Shown: positions 1 to 8,586, counted from the stretch's first letter. The stretch is 64,000 nt of DNA from Bacillus sp. SJS (GCF_000732485.2 NZ_JAQV02000007.1:62001-126000), one strand, 5' to 3'. Made by a program: numbers and translations. Notes: generated by a model not told the origin, from the letters alone.

Positions 1-1413
1 CTCTTTTGTAAACGTATAGCCGCTATTAATTCTTGGAAAATGATATAAATCCGTATAAACAGAATCATAGCCAAATTCCTGAATTAAACTCCCATTGGAA
101 GGGTCACCAGTATAAAGACTTGAAAGGACCTCCAAATCCGGCATGGTGTGTCTTAAAGCAGAGATTCCGGATCGATTCAGCAAATTGGATGGCGGAACAT
201 AGGTCTTTAGCTTTTGATCAGGAAAAAGCTCCTCCTGAACACCTCTAAGTTCAAGGAGCGAACTCTCCATCTCTGATTGAGACTCCCAGTAGCGGTATCC
301 AAACTCAGAGGAAATCGGCTCTTTTTTGGTCACTAGTGCTTCATGGTTATACCCATGCAATGCAAGCTCTCCGTTTATCGATAGCAGCTGCCTGCCATAG
401 GCAAGCAAATCCTTCTGATTCATTTCCATCAGCTGTCCGGTTAAAAGGCGGGGCTTGTCAAGGTACGTCCCGATAATGGCACCAGTGTATGGAAATTCAT
501 AATTTTGACTGATTTCTTTCATGTCCGGCCACCATATTTTTTTATAAAATTCAGGATAGGCCATACCATATTCCTTCCTGATTTTTTTTGACTCTGCTTC
601 AGCAATCGGGGCTGGAAAATCATCTATATACATGACTTTTCCTCCCATTTGTCCAGAGACAAATGCAGGGAAAGCGAGACTAATTGATTGAACAATCAGG
701 CCGCGTGTACTTTTATCCTGCAGGCTTGTCCCGTTCCAGTTTACAACCCTGCCTGAGCCTGCGTCACGAGTCCACAGTAAAGGAAGCGATCCAGCGGACA
801 TATAAGTCTTTGCATCAGGCTGCAGCTCTGTTTTCAGCATGCTGTTAGAGAAATAGTTCGAATTTGAATCCAGGTCAGGATAACCTTTAAAAAACGAATC
901 TGAAAATGTAATGCCTTTTACTTCGTCAGCAAATCCATCCGCTTTCTTTATACCGAGCAATTCATTCCATTCAGCATCAGAAAACCGGTTTGCTAAAAAA
1001 AGCCGGCCGCCGTCATTTACAAATCGTTCAATCAAATTAAAATCCCAGCGGGCTGTATTCTCTCCCGTTAAAATAAGCAGAGTATACGGGGATGGTTTTT
1101 GGGTGCCTGCTTTTTCAGCAGCAATGACCTGATACTGAATTTTCGCATATTCCAGTGCTTTTTTTATATTGAAAAATGTTCCTTCACTTAGCTTATCTCC
1201 CTTTTCAGGCTCGGTTAAATAGATTTTCATATTCCCGGCCTTCTTATCCGGATTACTCGAATTCATATAGGAAACTTTTTCTGCCGGCTTCTCATTTGGG
1301 CTAAGCGGCAAGTTGGAATAAAAATGATCTGAATTCATAAATAAAACTCCTGCAAGCAATAGAATGACTGCTCCAAATGTAAAAATAGCAAAACGGGGAA
1401 TTCGTCCATTCAC
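1..1413 (-). CDS. Pel polysaccharide deacetylase-type protein (PelA-like, DUF2194), partial
   Basis: The frame is open from a GTG at 1413 to the window edge (471 codons, no stop), so the C-terminus is missing. The N-terminus carries one hydrophobic segment (about residues 6-25, FAIFTFGAVILLLAGVLF), so the protein is probably membrane-anchored and faces outward. Later comes the stretch MYIDDFPAP, resembling the acidic metal motif of CE4 deacetylases, and HGYNH, a His-x-x-x-His metal motif. These fit a polysaccharide deacetylase domain such as that encoded in the Bacillus cereus pelDEADAFG cluster, where it would deacetylate Pel during export. The GTG overlaps the stop of the upstream pelE-like gene as GTGA, and GGAGGGG stands just upstream of it, so the genes are translationally coupled. 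The pelF and pelG homologues would be expected beyond the left edge. Family assignment is by context and motifs; I could not run a profile search. Confidence 0.72.
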   Translation of the reverse strand, partial: MNGRIPRFAIFTFGAVILLLAGVLFMNSDHFYSNLPLSPNEKPAEKVSYMNSSNPDKKAGNMKIYLTEPEKGDKLSEGTFFNIKKALEYAKIQYQVIAAEKAGTQKPSPYTLLILTGENTARWDFNLIERFVNDGGRLFLANRFSDAEWNELLGIKKADGFADEVKGITFSDSFFKGYPDLDSNSNYFSNSMLKTELQPDAKTYMSAGSLPLLWTRDAGSGRVVNWNGTSLQDKSTRGLIVQSISLAFPAFVSGQMGGKVMYIDDFPAPIAEAESKKIRKEYGMAYPEFYKKIWWPDMKEISQNYEFPYTGAIIGTYLDKPRLLTGQLMEMNQKDLLAYGRQLLSINGELALHGYNHEALVTKKEPISSEFGYRYWESQSEMESSLLELRGVQEELFPDQKLKTYVPPSNLLNRSGISALRHTMPDLEVLSSLYTGDPSNGSLIQEFGYDSVYTDLYHFPRINSGYTFTKE

Positions 1414-2318
1414 TTTTGTTCCCCTCCTAAATATCGGATAATTTCTTGCTGATTTCCCGGGAAAGAAACCAAGTCCGGATGGTTTCTAAGCCGATCGGCC
1501 AGTTCGAAAACTCTCTCCCATCTTTCTTTTGTATAGGAAATCTTCAGCCATCCCCACATGACGTTAGCAGAATTAGGGTTTTGCTCTAGAAGCCCTTCAA
1601 AAATACGCTCTCCTTCGTCAGGATTTTTTTCGAATAAATACAAGCCAAGTGCTTCTGTATACTTTGGATCATCTGGAAATGCTTCAGCTGCCTCTCTCAA
1701 AAAAACTTCATACTCAGCCTCGGTTTTCTCTCGAATTGCAGAAGAAAGCAATTCGCTCGAAAGATAATCCTGATAGGAGTCCAGCAGCTGCCGGTAAGAG
1801 GACGGCCGGTCCGTGACCTTTTCTTTTTTTTGCTGCTGGATAAGATTTGATAACCGATCGTGAAGAACATTTGTGATGGTTGCTGCATAATGCACAGCCT
1901 CCATATCAGGATGGTTAAGACCCTTTTTAATGATTTTTTCCTGATTGACCGTATTTTCATTCGACATATGCAGCAAGAGATTTTTCATCATCCACGTATT
2001 TTCCGTACTGTGGCTGGTCATGTTAAGCAATTCACGATCCTGCCTCAAAGTTTCTCTCAAACTTTCAAAATTGTATACCTTATTATGAATATAGCTTGAA
2101 TATTCCTCCATAAAGGTGTCATCCTGTTTTCTCATGTATGCTAAAAGCAAAAACCACCCATACACGAAACCAAGCACAGGAACTGAGAATGAAAGAAGAA
2201 TCCATAATATAAGAAGACCATACTGATTCTGTTCAATTTTTTTGACATAGTAAAATTTGGACAAAAGAATGGATGCGGTAATTCCTAAAAGAGACCCTGC
2301 GGCAAAAATCCATATCAT
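1410..2318 (-). CDS. pelE: PelE-like membrane protein with TPR-like C-terminus
   Basis: This 302-residue protein begins with two hydrophobic segments (about residues 3-24 and 33-58), followed by a charged helical region. The C-terminal third reads like tetratricopeptide repeats (EALGLYLFEKNPDEGERIFEGLLEQNPNS and similar, residues ~215-290). That layout is the one known for PelE, an inner-membrane scaffold of the Pel polymerase complex that contacts PelD. The gene sits between pelD-like and pelA-like genes with 4-base overlaps on both sides (ATGA upstream, GTGA downstream), so it is in a tight operon. Sequence conservation in PelE is low, so the name rests mainly on topology and neighbours. 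Confidence 0.7.
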   Translation of the reverse strand: MIWIFAAGSLLGITASILLSKFYYVKKIEQNQYGLLILWILLSFSVPVLGFVYGWFLLLAYMRKQDDTFMEEYSSYIHNKVYNFESLRETLRQDRELLNMTSHSTENTWMMKNLLLHMSNENTVNQEKIIKKGLNHPDMEAVHYAATITNVLHDRLSNLIQQQKKEKVTDRPSSYRQLLDSYQDYLSSELLSSAIREKTEAEYEVFLREAAEAFPDDPKYTEALGLYLFEKNPDEGERIFEGLLEQNPNSANVMWGWLKISYTKERWERVFELADRLRNHPDLVSFPGNQQEIIRYLGGEQK

Positions 2319-3541
2319 TTTAACGAATCCACCTCTTTTGCAAGAGCTCTCTGCAATCTTTCTTTCACTGCCTTTTCATTTACAGGTTCTACACCTGGCA
2401 GGAGCACATAAAGAACTTCCATCTCTTCATCCCACCCCGCTGTATCAAGCTCCCTTAGCTGGTTTTTCATTAAGAGATCGATCTCACTCAAATTATGGCC
2501 GGCTGTATTCAGTTCGAATATAACAAAGGGCTGCCCGATCTTTTCTGCCCTTTCAAGCTCTGCATTAAATCGTTTAAAAAAGGAAGCAAGCTGAAAGATC
2601 CCCGTACCAGGATATCTTTCATGCTGATTTTGCTCCCGCTCATATTTATAGGCAAAACCGAGTCTTGTGCCCATCCACTTTAAGCACCAGTCAAGCCACT
2701 GAACTTGCTGAGCTGTGCAAGCCTTTAAATCAATGCCATCCACCGCCAGTATATACCTCTTCTCTCCATAAATAAAAACCGGACCTGCGAGTACCGGGGA
2801 GGCAGAATCATCTTCCCGTGATCTGAACAGCACATGAGAAGATTCCTGCATCACTTTAGTTAACAGAGAAGGCATTTCATCCATCCAATAATTCGATTTC
2901 AGCTTTCCATCCCTGTTTGTATTTATTTTGGAACGGATTGAATCACCGTGATTGGAGATTAGATATAAAACGAGCTGGCTCCCTTTAAATTTCTGGTTAA
3001 CAATACGCACCATTTCATTAAAAATCGTGTCCGAATCTGTAAAATGAAGCGCCGTGATCATTTCATACATTTCTGCATATTGATCCTCTGATTCTAAAAA
3101 TCTCCTTCTATAACTCTCATTTACAGATAATGCTTCGTCTAATGTTTCTTCCAGAAGCTTTTTATCCTCTGAAATTTCTTCATATAAATATGTTATATCA
3201 GAATATCTTTCTTTATGGGATTTACTTGAAAGTCCAGTAAATAGAAGAAGGAAAAAGAAAAGCACCAGCGGAAGCATATGATTGAAGTCTGTCAGATACA
3301 GATATAGATCCTCGCCGCTTTGATATTCATAAGCAAGCGAGGTGAAAAAGGCGATAAAGAAGGGGATTAATCCAAAATATAAGCCATATCTCATAGAAAT
3401 AAGGACAATTATAACAGACCAAAGCACCTCATTCAGCACAGGAAGACTGTCCGAAAAGAGGAAAATCAGAATGATGCTCAAGACGGATAGTCCAATCGCT
3501 TCAGTTATTTTTAGAATAGTATTAGTTTGTCTATAGATCAT
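2315..3541 (-). CDS. pelD: PelD-like c-di-GMP receptor (TM, GAF, degenerate GGDEF)
   Basis: Four hydrophobic segments lie in the first ~110 residues. A coiled-coil stretch (about 120-165), a GAF-like domain (about 165-290) and a C-terminal domain of GGDEF size follow. The last domain lacks a GGDEF active-site motif but has RELD about 42 residues before the C-terminus, matching the RxxD I-site through which PelD proteins bind cyclic di-GMP. PelD is the receptor that switches on Pel synthesis post-translationally at the membrane. First gene of the visible operon; its TGA overlaps the pelE ATG. Two starts are possible: GTG at 3550, only two bases from AAAAGG, or ATG at 3541 with better spacing; I use the ATG. 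It diverges from the riboswitch-controlled glycosidase gene. Confidence 0.8.
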   Translation of the reverse strand: MIYRQTNTILKITEAIGLSVLSIILIFLFSDSLPVLNEVLWSVIIVLISMRYGLYFGLIPFFIAFFTSLAYEYQSGEDLYLYLTDFNHMLPLVLFFFLLLFTGLSSKSHKERYSDITYLYEEISEDKKLLEETLDEALSVNESYRRRFLESEDQYAEMYEMITALHFTDSDTIFNEMVRIVNQKFKGSQLVLYLISNHGDSIRSKINTNRDGKLKSNYWMDEMPSLLTKVMQESSHVLFRSREDDSASPVLAGPVFIYGEKRYILAVDGIDLKACTAQQVQWLDWCLKWMGTRLGFAYKYEREQNQHERYPGTGIFQLASFFKRFNAELERAEKIGQPFVIFELNTAGHNLSEIDLLMKNQLRELDTAGWDEEMEVLYVLLPGVEPVNEKAVKERLQRALAKEVDSLK

Positions 3542-3570
3542 TAGAATCACTGCCTTTTATAAAAAATAGG

Positions 3571-3599
3571 TTGAGTTAAGAAAAATAGGCTGATATGAT
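3571..3599 (+). promoter_or_regulatory. Sigma-A-type promoter of riboswitch/glycosidase transcript
   Basis: TTGAGT (3571-3576), a 17-base spacer and TATGAT (3594-3599) form a good vegetative promoter. It would start the RNA around 3606, exactly at the beginning of the riboswitch aptamer. It lies within the intergenic region shared with the divergent pelD gene. Confidence 0.7.
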
Positions 3600-3605
3600 T
3601 AGGAC

Positions 3606-3708
3606 AAAAGGTGATGGGCAAACTTGCTGAAAAGCAAGGACGCAAAGGCATGGGTCGTCGACTTCTACAAAGAAGTACCGATCGCCAGCCTGCGAAGCTA
3701 CCATCCCT
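3606..3708 (+). ncRNA. Cyclic di-GMP-I (GEMM-I) riboswitch
   Basis: The segment carries the conserved GEMM-I core: GGGCAAAC (3616-3623), a hairpin closed by a GAAA tetraloop (CTTGCT-GAAA-AGCAAG) and GGACGCAAAG (3638-3647). A second imperfect stem-loop follows (ACTTCT/AGAAGT near 3661-3676), then AGCCTGCGAAGCTACC. GATGG (3613-3617) can pair with CCATC (3701-3705) as the closing P1 helix. The class binds cyclic di-GMP. It lies between the promoter and the start codon of the secreted glycosidase and next to the c-di-GMP-dependent Pel operon. Recognised by eye from consensus; an Infernal search with the GEMM-I model would confirm it. Confidence 0.85.
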
Positions 3709-3727
3709 CGTTAAAAAACGGAGGGAT
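3703..3727 (+). promoter_or_regulatory. Shine-Dalgarno-sequestering hairpin (riboswitch expression platform)
   Basis: ATCCCTC (3703-3709) is complementary to GAGGGAT (3721-3727), which contains most of the ribosome-binding site GGAGGG (3720-3725) of the gene starting at 3733. No U-run follows, so this looks like a translational rather than a transcriptional platform. The left arm shares bases 3703-3705 with the 3' strand of riboswitch helix P1, so the two helices compete. This suggests, but does not prove, that ligand binding frees the ribosome site. Confidence 0.65.
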
Positions 3728-3732
3728 TACAA

Positions 3733-4617
3733 ATGAATAACGTAATCAGATTTTTTGTATTGGTTTTTTTTGCTGTATCTAGTATTATTTCTTTATCTCC
3801 CGCTGCTTCTGCTTTAACGACTTCTTCTCCCGCTGCTTCTGTCCAAAATGTTTCTGCTGCAAATGGAGTGTTTGATGACGTGAAAACCTACAAAATTTTC
3901 TACGATGCTCCCACCCCGGCTATCATCAATAAGATGAAGGCTTATGACCTTGTCATAATAGAGCCCCTTCTTTACACCAAAACCCAAATCGAAAAGATTA
4001 AGGCAAGTGGTACGAAAGTATTCGGCTACATCAACTCGATGGAAGCTGATAATTGGAATACCGCATTTTTGGAAAAACTTCAGCATGACGATTATTATCA
4101 GCAATCGAATCAGAGATATTTTATTCAGCAATGGGATTCCTATCTGATGAATATGGCTTCCCCGCACTTCAGACAATTGCTGCTTTCTGAAATTGAAGCC
4201 CAAGTTTACAGTAAAAATATGGACGGCGTCTTTTTTGACACCGTTGGAAATATAGATGATTATTTCAGTGAAAATCCTGGCGAACTTGCTAAACAGCGCG
4301 CAGGTCTTGAGGAGTTGCTGAAAAGTGTAAAAAACGCCTACCCAGCTCTTGGAATTATCCAGAATTGGGGAATGGAGACTCTCAAAAGTACGAGTAAAAA
4401 ATATGTAGATGCGATTATGTGGGAGAATTTTAACCACAATGTTGTATCTAAAGATGCTTGGTCTAAAAATCAGATGAGCGATTTAAAAGCCATTCAGAAG
4501 GAAACTGGACTTAAAGTTCTTACTGTTTCTTTTGAACAGCACTCTAAGAGTGAATGGTATTCCGTGCAGCAAGGATTTCTTCATTATAAAGCAGCTAAAG
4601 ACTTTAATAGATGGTAA
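3733..4617 (+). CDS. Secreted GH114-type glycosidase (endo-alpha-1,4-polygalactosaminidase-like)
   Basis: A 294-residue exported protein with a clear signal peptide (MNNVIRFFVLVFFAVSSII... ending near SPAASA), a short Ser/Ala-rich linker and a TIM-barrel-like domain from about residue 40. Motifs typical of the GH114/TM1410-like fold are present: KVFGYINSMEADNW, then MDGVFFDTVGN with its acidic residues at a strand end, and IMWENFNHN with a likely catalytic Glu. GH114 enzymes cut galactosaminogalactan-type polymers, and Pel contains N-acetylgalactosamine/galactosamine. With the divergent pelDE-deacetylase operon, a role in trimming or releasing Pel is a reasonable inference. Translation starts at ATG 3733 with GGAGGG seven bases upstream, inside a riboswitch-linked hairpin. 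It could instead be a GH166-like hydrolase. Confidence 0.75.
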   Translation: MNNVIRFFVLVFFAVSSIISLSPAASALTTSSPAASVQNVSAANGVFDDVKTYKIFYDAPTPAIINKMKAYDLVIIEPLLYTKTQIEKIKASGTKVFGYINSMEADNWNTAFLEKLQHDDYYQQSNQRYFIQQWDSYLMNMASPHFRQLLLSEIEAQVYSKNMDGVFFDTVGNIDDYFSENPGELAKQRAGLEELLKSVKNAYPALGIIQNWGMETLKSTSKKYVDAIMWENFNHNVVSKDAWSKNQMSDLKAIQKETGLKVLTVSFEQHSKSEWYSVQQGFLHYKAAKDFNRW

Positions 4618-4948
4618 TTATTATATCACCCTAAAATAACAGGTATTTTTCGACAATAACTAGTTCTCCATTCTTATTAGACTCTAATCTCCTTAATTGA
4701 CTTACATTATTTGTAGCACAGCCATAAGATGCTGACAATATTCGAATAGGCTCAGTAAAACCAGACTTGCCTCAAATGCGAGTCTGGTTTTTTAGTAAGG
4801 TCCTACCATTCGATATAATTCATTGTACCTATTTCTAACGACTTAGTCTATTTAGAATATTTAAAATTCAGGAAAAAAGGTAACTTATTTCACAATAAAT
4901 ATTCTTCCTAACCCATTACCCTTTAATTTAGAGAAACATGCGGAATAC
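4618..4948. other. Intergenic region between convergent genes
   Basis: AT-rich spacer between the glycosidase (+) and fruA (-). It holds the glycosidase terminator (4757-4793). No convincing coding sequence is visible in the remainder. Confidence 0.6.
4757..4793 (+). terminator. Rho-independent terminator of glycosidase gene
   Basis: Inverted repeat AAACCAGACT (4758-4767) / AGTCTGGTTT (4781-4790) followed by more T residues. It lies about 140 bases after the stop codon. Confidence 0.7.
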
Positions 4949-4984
4949 AAAAAAGAGGCTGCGGAGTATTTTCCGCAGCCTCTT
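4949..4984 (-). terminator. Terminator of fruRKA operon
   Basis: An 11-bp GC-rich stem, GAGGCTGCGGA (4955-4965) / TCCGCAGCCTC (4972-4982), is followed on the minus strand by a T-run. It stands directly after the fruA stop. Confidence 0.85.
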
Positions 4985-4991
4985 TCGCCAT

Positions 4992-6872
4992 TTATTTTAT
5001 AGGCTTTTTCCAGAATCCAATGATAAGAGCTGTTACAGCTGCTCCGATAAGGATGGCGACAATATACAAGAACGGATTGCCATCTACAACTGGAATTACA
5101 AATGCCCCTCCATGAGGTGCAGGAAGCTTGATGTTAAACAGTATCGATAGCGCTCCGGCTGTCGCTGCGCCAATCACCGATGCTGGTATGACCCTTCCTG
5201 GATCTGCAGCAGCAAACGGGATCGCTCCTTCCGTAATAAAGGTAGCTCCCATAATGTATGCCGTTTTCCCTGCTTCCCTTTCCTGCTTCGTAAATTTACT
5301 TTTAAAAAACGTTGTTGCAAGAGCCATACCAAGCGGAGGTACCATTCCTCCAGCCATAATAGCTGCATGAGGAGCAAAGTTTCCAGCGTCAATCATCGCA
5401 AGACCGAATGTGTAAGCCGCTTTGTTCAACGGTCCGCCCATATCTACCGCCATCATGCCTCCAAGAATTAATCCAAGAAGGATTAGGTTTCCTGTACCCA
5501 TCCCTATTAACCAGCCGTCAAGAAGATTCATTAACGCTTTTGCCGGTGGAATTACCACTACGATCATGATGACTCCTGTAAATAGAATCCCGAACAGCGG
5601 ATAAAGCAAAACTGGTTTAACTCCTTCGAGTGCATTCGGTAACCGGCTGAATGCCTTTTTTAGAAATAAAACGATATATCCGGCAAGGAAACCGGCAATC
5701 AGTCCCCCAAGGAAGCCTGCGTCTCCACTAGAAGCAAGCAGGCCTCCAACTGCTCCTGGTGCAAAACCGGGTCTGTCGGCAATACTCATGGCGATGAATG
5801 CTGCCAGGATCGGAATCATTAATTTAAATGCATTTCCTACGCCGATGGTATTCAAAATTTCTGCGATTTGATTATAGCTTGGGTCTTTAGGATTTGCGGA
5901 GTTAATTCCGAACATGAAGGAAATCGCAATCAGTATACCTCCCCCTACTACAAATGGGAGCATATTGGATACACCATTCATTAAATGCTTATAAAATCCC
6001 GTTCTCTGTCCTTTTTCTTTTTGGCCCTCATTGCTCTTTTGCGAGCTGCCTTGGCTGCTTTTATAAGTAGAAGCATCCTGTTTCAGGGCACGTTCGATTA
6101 GCTCCTGCGGCTTTCTGATTGCCTGGGCAACCGGTACTTCTATTACATGCTTGCCGTCAAAACGCTCCATCTCCACCTGCTTGTCTGCAGCTACGATGAT
6201 CGCGGAAGCCCTTTCAATTTCATCCTGCGTTAACAGATTCTTCACTCCGCTTGAACCATTCGTTTCTACTTTGATCATAACGCCCATTTCTTTTGCTTTA
6301 GCTTTCAGAGCGTCAGCCGCCATGTACGTATGAGCAATCCCGGTTGGACAGGCTGTCACAGCGAGAACCAGCTGTTCAGCTGAATCCGATACAGATTCCT
6401 CCTCCTCTTCAGACATCGCATCCTCTTTTGAATTGATGGCTTCCAGCACTTCATTTTCTGTTCTTGCTTCCTCCAATTTCTTTCTGAATTCAGGGTCCAT
6501 GAGGAAGCTTGACAAAGAAGAGAGTGTTTCTAAATGGGTATTATTTGCACCCTCTCCAGCTGCAATCATAAAGAACAAATGACTTGGCTGCCCATCTAAA
6601 GCCTCGTAATCGATGCCGGTTTTCGAACGGCCGAATGCAATAGCAGGACTTTTCACAGCACTCGTTTTGGCATGAGGGATAGCAATGCCCTCTCCAATTC
6701 CTGTTGTGCTTTGTCCTTCACGGGCAAGAATCGCCTCTTTATATAATTCACGATCATTCAGTTTTCCGGCATGATCCAGCTTATTTACAAGTTCGTCAAT
6801 CACTGCTTCTTTTGAAGCCGCAGATAAATCCAGCAGGATGGTATCTTTAGTCAGCAAATCTGTAATTCTCAT
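4992..6872 (-). CDS. fruA: PTS fructose-specific EIIABC component
   Basis: Phosphoenolpyruvate-dependent fructose permease that imports fructose as fructose 1-phosphate. The 626-residue protein has the standard order. EIIA (about 1-150) carries the phosphorylatable His67 in GIAIPHAKT. EIIB (about 165-265) has Cys175 in VTACPTGIAHT. A multi-spanning EIIC (about 290-626) has the GGGILIAISF and NPF-type regions near the end. Full family length and intact phosphorylation sites indicate function. It is the last gene of fruR-fruK-fruA, 12 bases after fruK, with GAGGAGG before its ATG and a strong terminator behind it. Confidence 0.95.
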   Translation of the reverse strand: MRITDLLTKDTILLDLSAASKEAVIDELVNKLDHAGKLNDRELYKEAILAREGQSTTGIGEGIAIPHAKTSAVKSPAIAFGRSKTGIDYEALDGQPSHLFFMIAAGEGANNTHLETLSSLSSFLMDPEFRKKLEEARTENEVLEAINSKEDAMSEEEEESVSDSAEQLVLAVTACPTGIAHTYMAADALKAKAKEMGVMIKVETNGSSGVKNLLTQDEIERASAIIVAADKQVEMERFDGKHVIEVPVAQAIRKPQELIERALKQDASTYKSSQGSSQKSNEGQKEKGQRTGFYKHLMNGVSNMLPFVVGGGILIAISFMFGINSANPKDPSYNQIAEILNTIGVGNAFKLMIPILAAFIAMSIADRPGFAPGAVGGLLASSGDAGFLGGLIAGFLAGYIVLFLKKAFSRLPNALEGVKPVLLYPLFGILFTGVIMIVVVIPPAKALMNLLDGWLIGMGTGNLILLGLILGGMMAVDMGGPLNKAAYTFGLAMIDAGNFAPHAAIMAGGMVPPLGMALATTFFKSKFTKQEREAGKTAYIMGATFITEGAIPFAAADPGRVIPASVIGAATAGALSILFNIKLPAPHGGAFVIPVVDGNPFLYIVAILIGAAVTALIIGFWKKPIK

Positions 6873-6884
6873 CTTATAGCCTCC

Positions 6885-7799
6885 TCATCCAATTTTCTCT
6901 ATTTTTACTTGTTCGAGCAGTTTTTCTGCTTCTTCCTTTGTACAAAGATCATGCGAAAAAGCTGTCGCACTTCCTGCGGCTGTTCCAGCCCGAAACGCTT
7001 CCTCATAATCACCAAATTTTGTATAAGACGCCAGGAACCCTGCTACAACCGAATCTCCTGCACCTACAGAATTCTTTAGGATTCCCTTTGGAACAGCAGC
7101 TTTTAGAACCTGATCTTGATTAATAAATACTGCTCCTTCACCAGCCATTGATACAATGACGTTCCGGACACCTAAGCTGATAAGCCTTTTTCCAAAGTAA
7201 GCGGCTTCATTTACCGTGGACACTTTTGTGTGAAACAGCTCTCCCAGCTCGTGATGGTTCGGCTTAATTAAAAGCGGTTCGAATTGAAATGTTTCCTCCA
7301 GTGCCGGACCAGTCGTATCAATTACTGTCTCTGCGCCTGCATTTTTGCAGATTTCAGAAAGCTTGCTGTAAAATGTCAGAGGCATTGAGGAAGGAATGCT
7401 TCCGGCAAGAACAAGTAAATCGCCTTTTTCCAGCTGGTTTATTTTTGAAATCAGCTGCTCCTGCTGCCCGCCTGTAATAATAGGACCTGAAGCATTAATT
7501 TCTGTTTCCATTCCGGTTTTTAGCTTGACGTTGATTCTTGTATTATCAAGGACCTCAACAAAATCTGCTGCTATTGATTCTGATTGAAGGAAGTTTTTTA
7601 AGAATTCACCTGTGAACCCTCCCGCAAAACCAAGGGCCGTACTTTCCGTTCCCAGCCGTTTCGCTACTCTTGAAACGTTAATGCCTTTTCCGCCCGGGAA
7701 AAGCTGCGTTTCCTTTGAACGATTCAGACTTCCTAATTGAAATTCTTCCAGCTGAATGAAGTAATCAATAGAAGGATTCAATGTACATGTATAAATCAT
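6885..7799 (-). CDS. fruK: 1-phosphofructokinase
   Basis: PfkB-family kinase converting fructose 1-phosphate, the product of the FruA permease, to fructose 1,6-bisphosphate. The 304-residue protein shows the N-terminal family motif FPGGKGINVSRVAKRLG (residues ~34-50). It also shows the C-terminal ATP/anion-hole signature KNSVGAGDSVVAGFLA with the catalytic Asp in GAGDS. The ATG overlaps the fruR stop by four bases and the stop is 12 bases before fruA, so it lies in the middle of the fructose operon. Confidence 0.93.
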   Translation of the reverse strand: MIYTCTLNPSIDYFIQLEEFQLGSLNRSKETQLFPGGKGINVSRVAKRLGTESTALGFAGGFTGEFLKNFLQSESIAADFVEVLDNTRINVKLKTGMETEINASGPIITGGQQEQLISKINQLEKGDLLVLAGSIPSSMPLTFYSKLSEICKNAGAETVIDTTGPALEETFQFEPLLIKPNHHELGELFHTKVSTVNEAAYFGKRLISLGVRNVIVSMAGEGAVFINQDQVLKAAVPKGILKNSVGAGDSVVAGFLASYTKFGDYEEAFRAGTAAGSATAFSHDLCTKEEAEKLLEQVKIEKIG

Positions 7800-8551
7800 G
7801 ATGTGCTCACAACCTTTATCTCTGTTTTTTCAGCATATTCTTCAAGCAAATCCTCATCAAGTTCATTCGTAATCACGATGGCCTCGTGCAGGTCCGCAAT
7901 TTTTGCAAACGCGGTTTCATCAAATTTGCTGCGGTCTGCAAGCATATAAGCCGTTTGTGAGCAGCGGATGGCAGTTGTCTTTACTGCTGCCTCCTCAGGG
8001 TCAGGTGTTGTATAGCCTGATTCAGCATGAATGCCATTGACACCCATAAAACATTTATCAAAACGGTATTCACTCAAGCTTGAGGTAGCCCGTGCACCGA
8101 TCAGTGCTCTTGTTGTCTGCTTTACATAACCGCCTATTAAATAGGCAGGAATCTGATATTGGGAAAGCTCTTCAATATGGGTAAGGCCATTTGTTACAAC
8201 TAATATGTCCTTGCCTTCAAGATAGCGAATCATTTGCAGCACAGTAGTTCCGGCATCCAGGAAAATCCGGTCTCCGTCCTTCACAAGGCCTGCTGCAAAC
8301 TTCCCTATTTTTTGCTTTTCCTCAAGGTTAATATCTGCCTTTTGCGCGATATTCGGCTCTGTTCCCTTTTGATGAAGAAGTTCTGCTCCGCCGTGAACCC
8401 GTTTTAGCTTTTTTTCTTTATGAAGCTGGCTTAAATCTCTTCGAATTGTAGATTCAGAAGAATGGGTAGCATCAACGAGCTCCTGGATATTAACGATTTC
8501 TTTTTCTTCAATCATGGCAAGAATCTTGCCGTGGCGCTCTGGTGTAAGCAT
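7796..8551 (-). CDS. fruR: DeoR-family fructose operon repressor
   Basis: A 251-residue regulator with an N-terminal DeoR-type winged helix (TPERHGKILAMIEEKEIVNIQELVDATHSSESTIRRDLSQLHKEKKLKRVHGGA). Its C-terminal sugar-phosphate sensor domain contains DAGTTVLQMIRYL and the MADRSKFD-like LADRSKFD motif. DeoR proteins of this context respond to fructose 1-phosphate and repress their own operon. First gene of fruRKA, GGAGGTG before its ATG. The upstream region holds a clear promoter and a cluster of TTCAA-type repeats that could be its operators. Confidence 0.9.
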   Translation of the reverse strand: MLTPERHGKILAMIEEKEIVNIQELVDATHSSESTIRRDLSQLHKEKKLKRVHGGAELLHQKGTEPNIAQKADINLEEKQKIGKFAAGLVKDGDRIFLDAGTTVLQMIRYLEGKDILVVTNGLTHIEELSQYQIPAYLIGGYVKQTTRALIGARATSSLSEYRFDKCFMGVNGIHAESGYTTPDPEEAAVKTTAIRCSQTAYMLADRSKFDETAFAKIADLHEAIVITNELDEDLLEEYAEKTEIKVVSTS

Positions 8552-8586
8552 CTGCGCACCTCCAATAAATAGTGCCTTATGACCAC

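Noticed and set aside
3814-4437. A 207-codon frame antisense to the glycosidase gene
   Set aside because: The plus strand encodes a signal peptide and GH114 motifs; the antisense product has no recognisable features.
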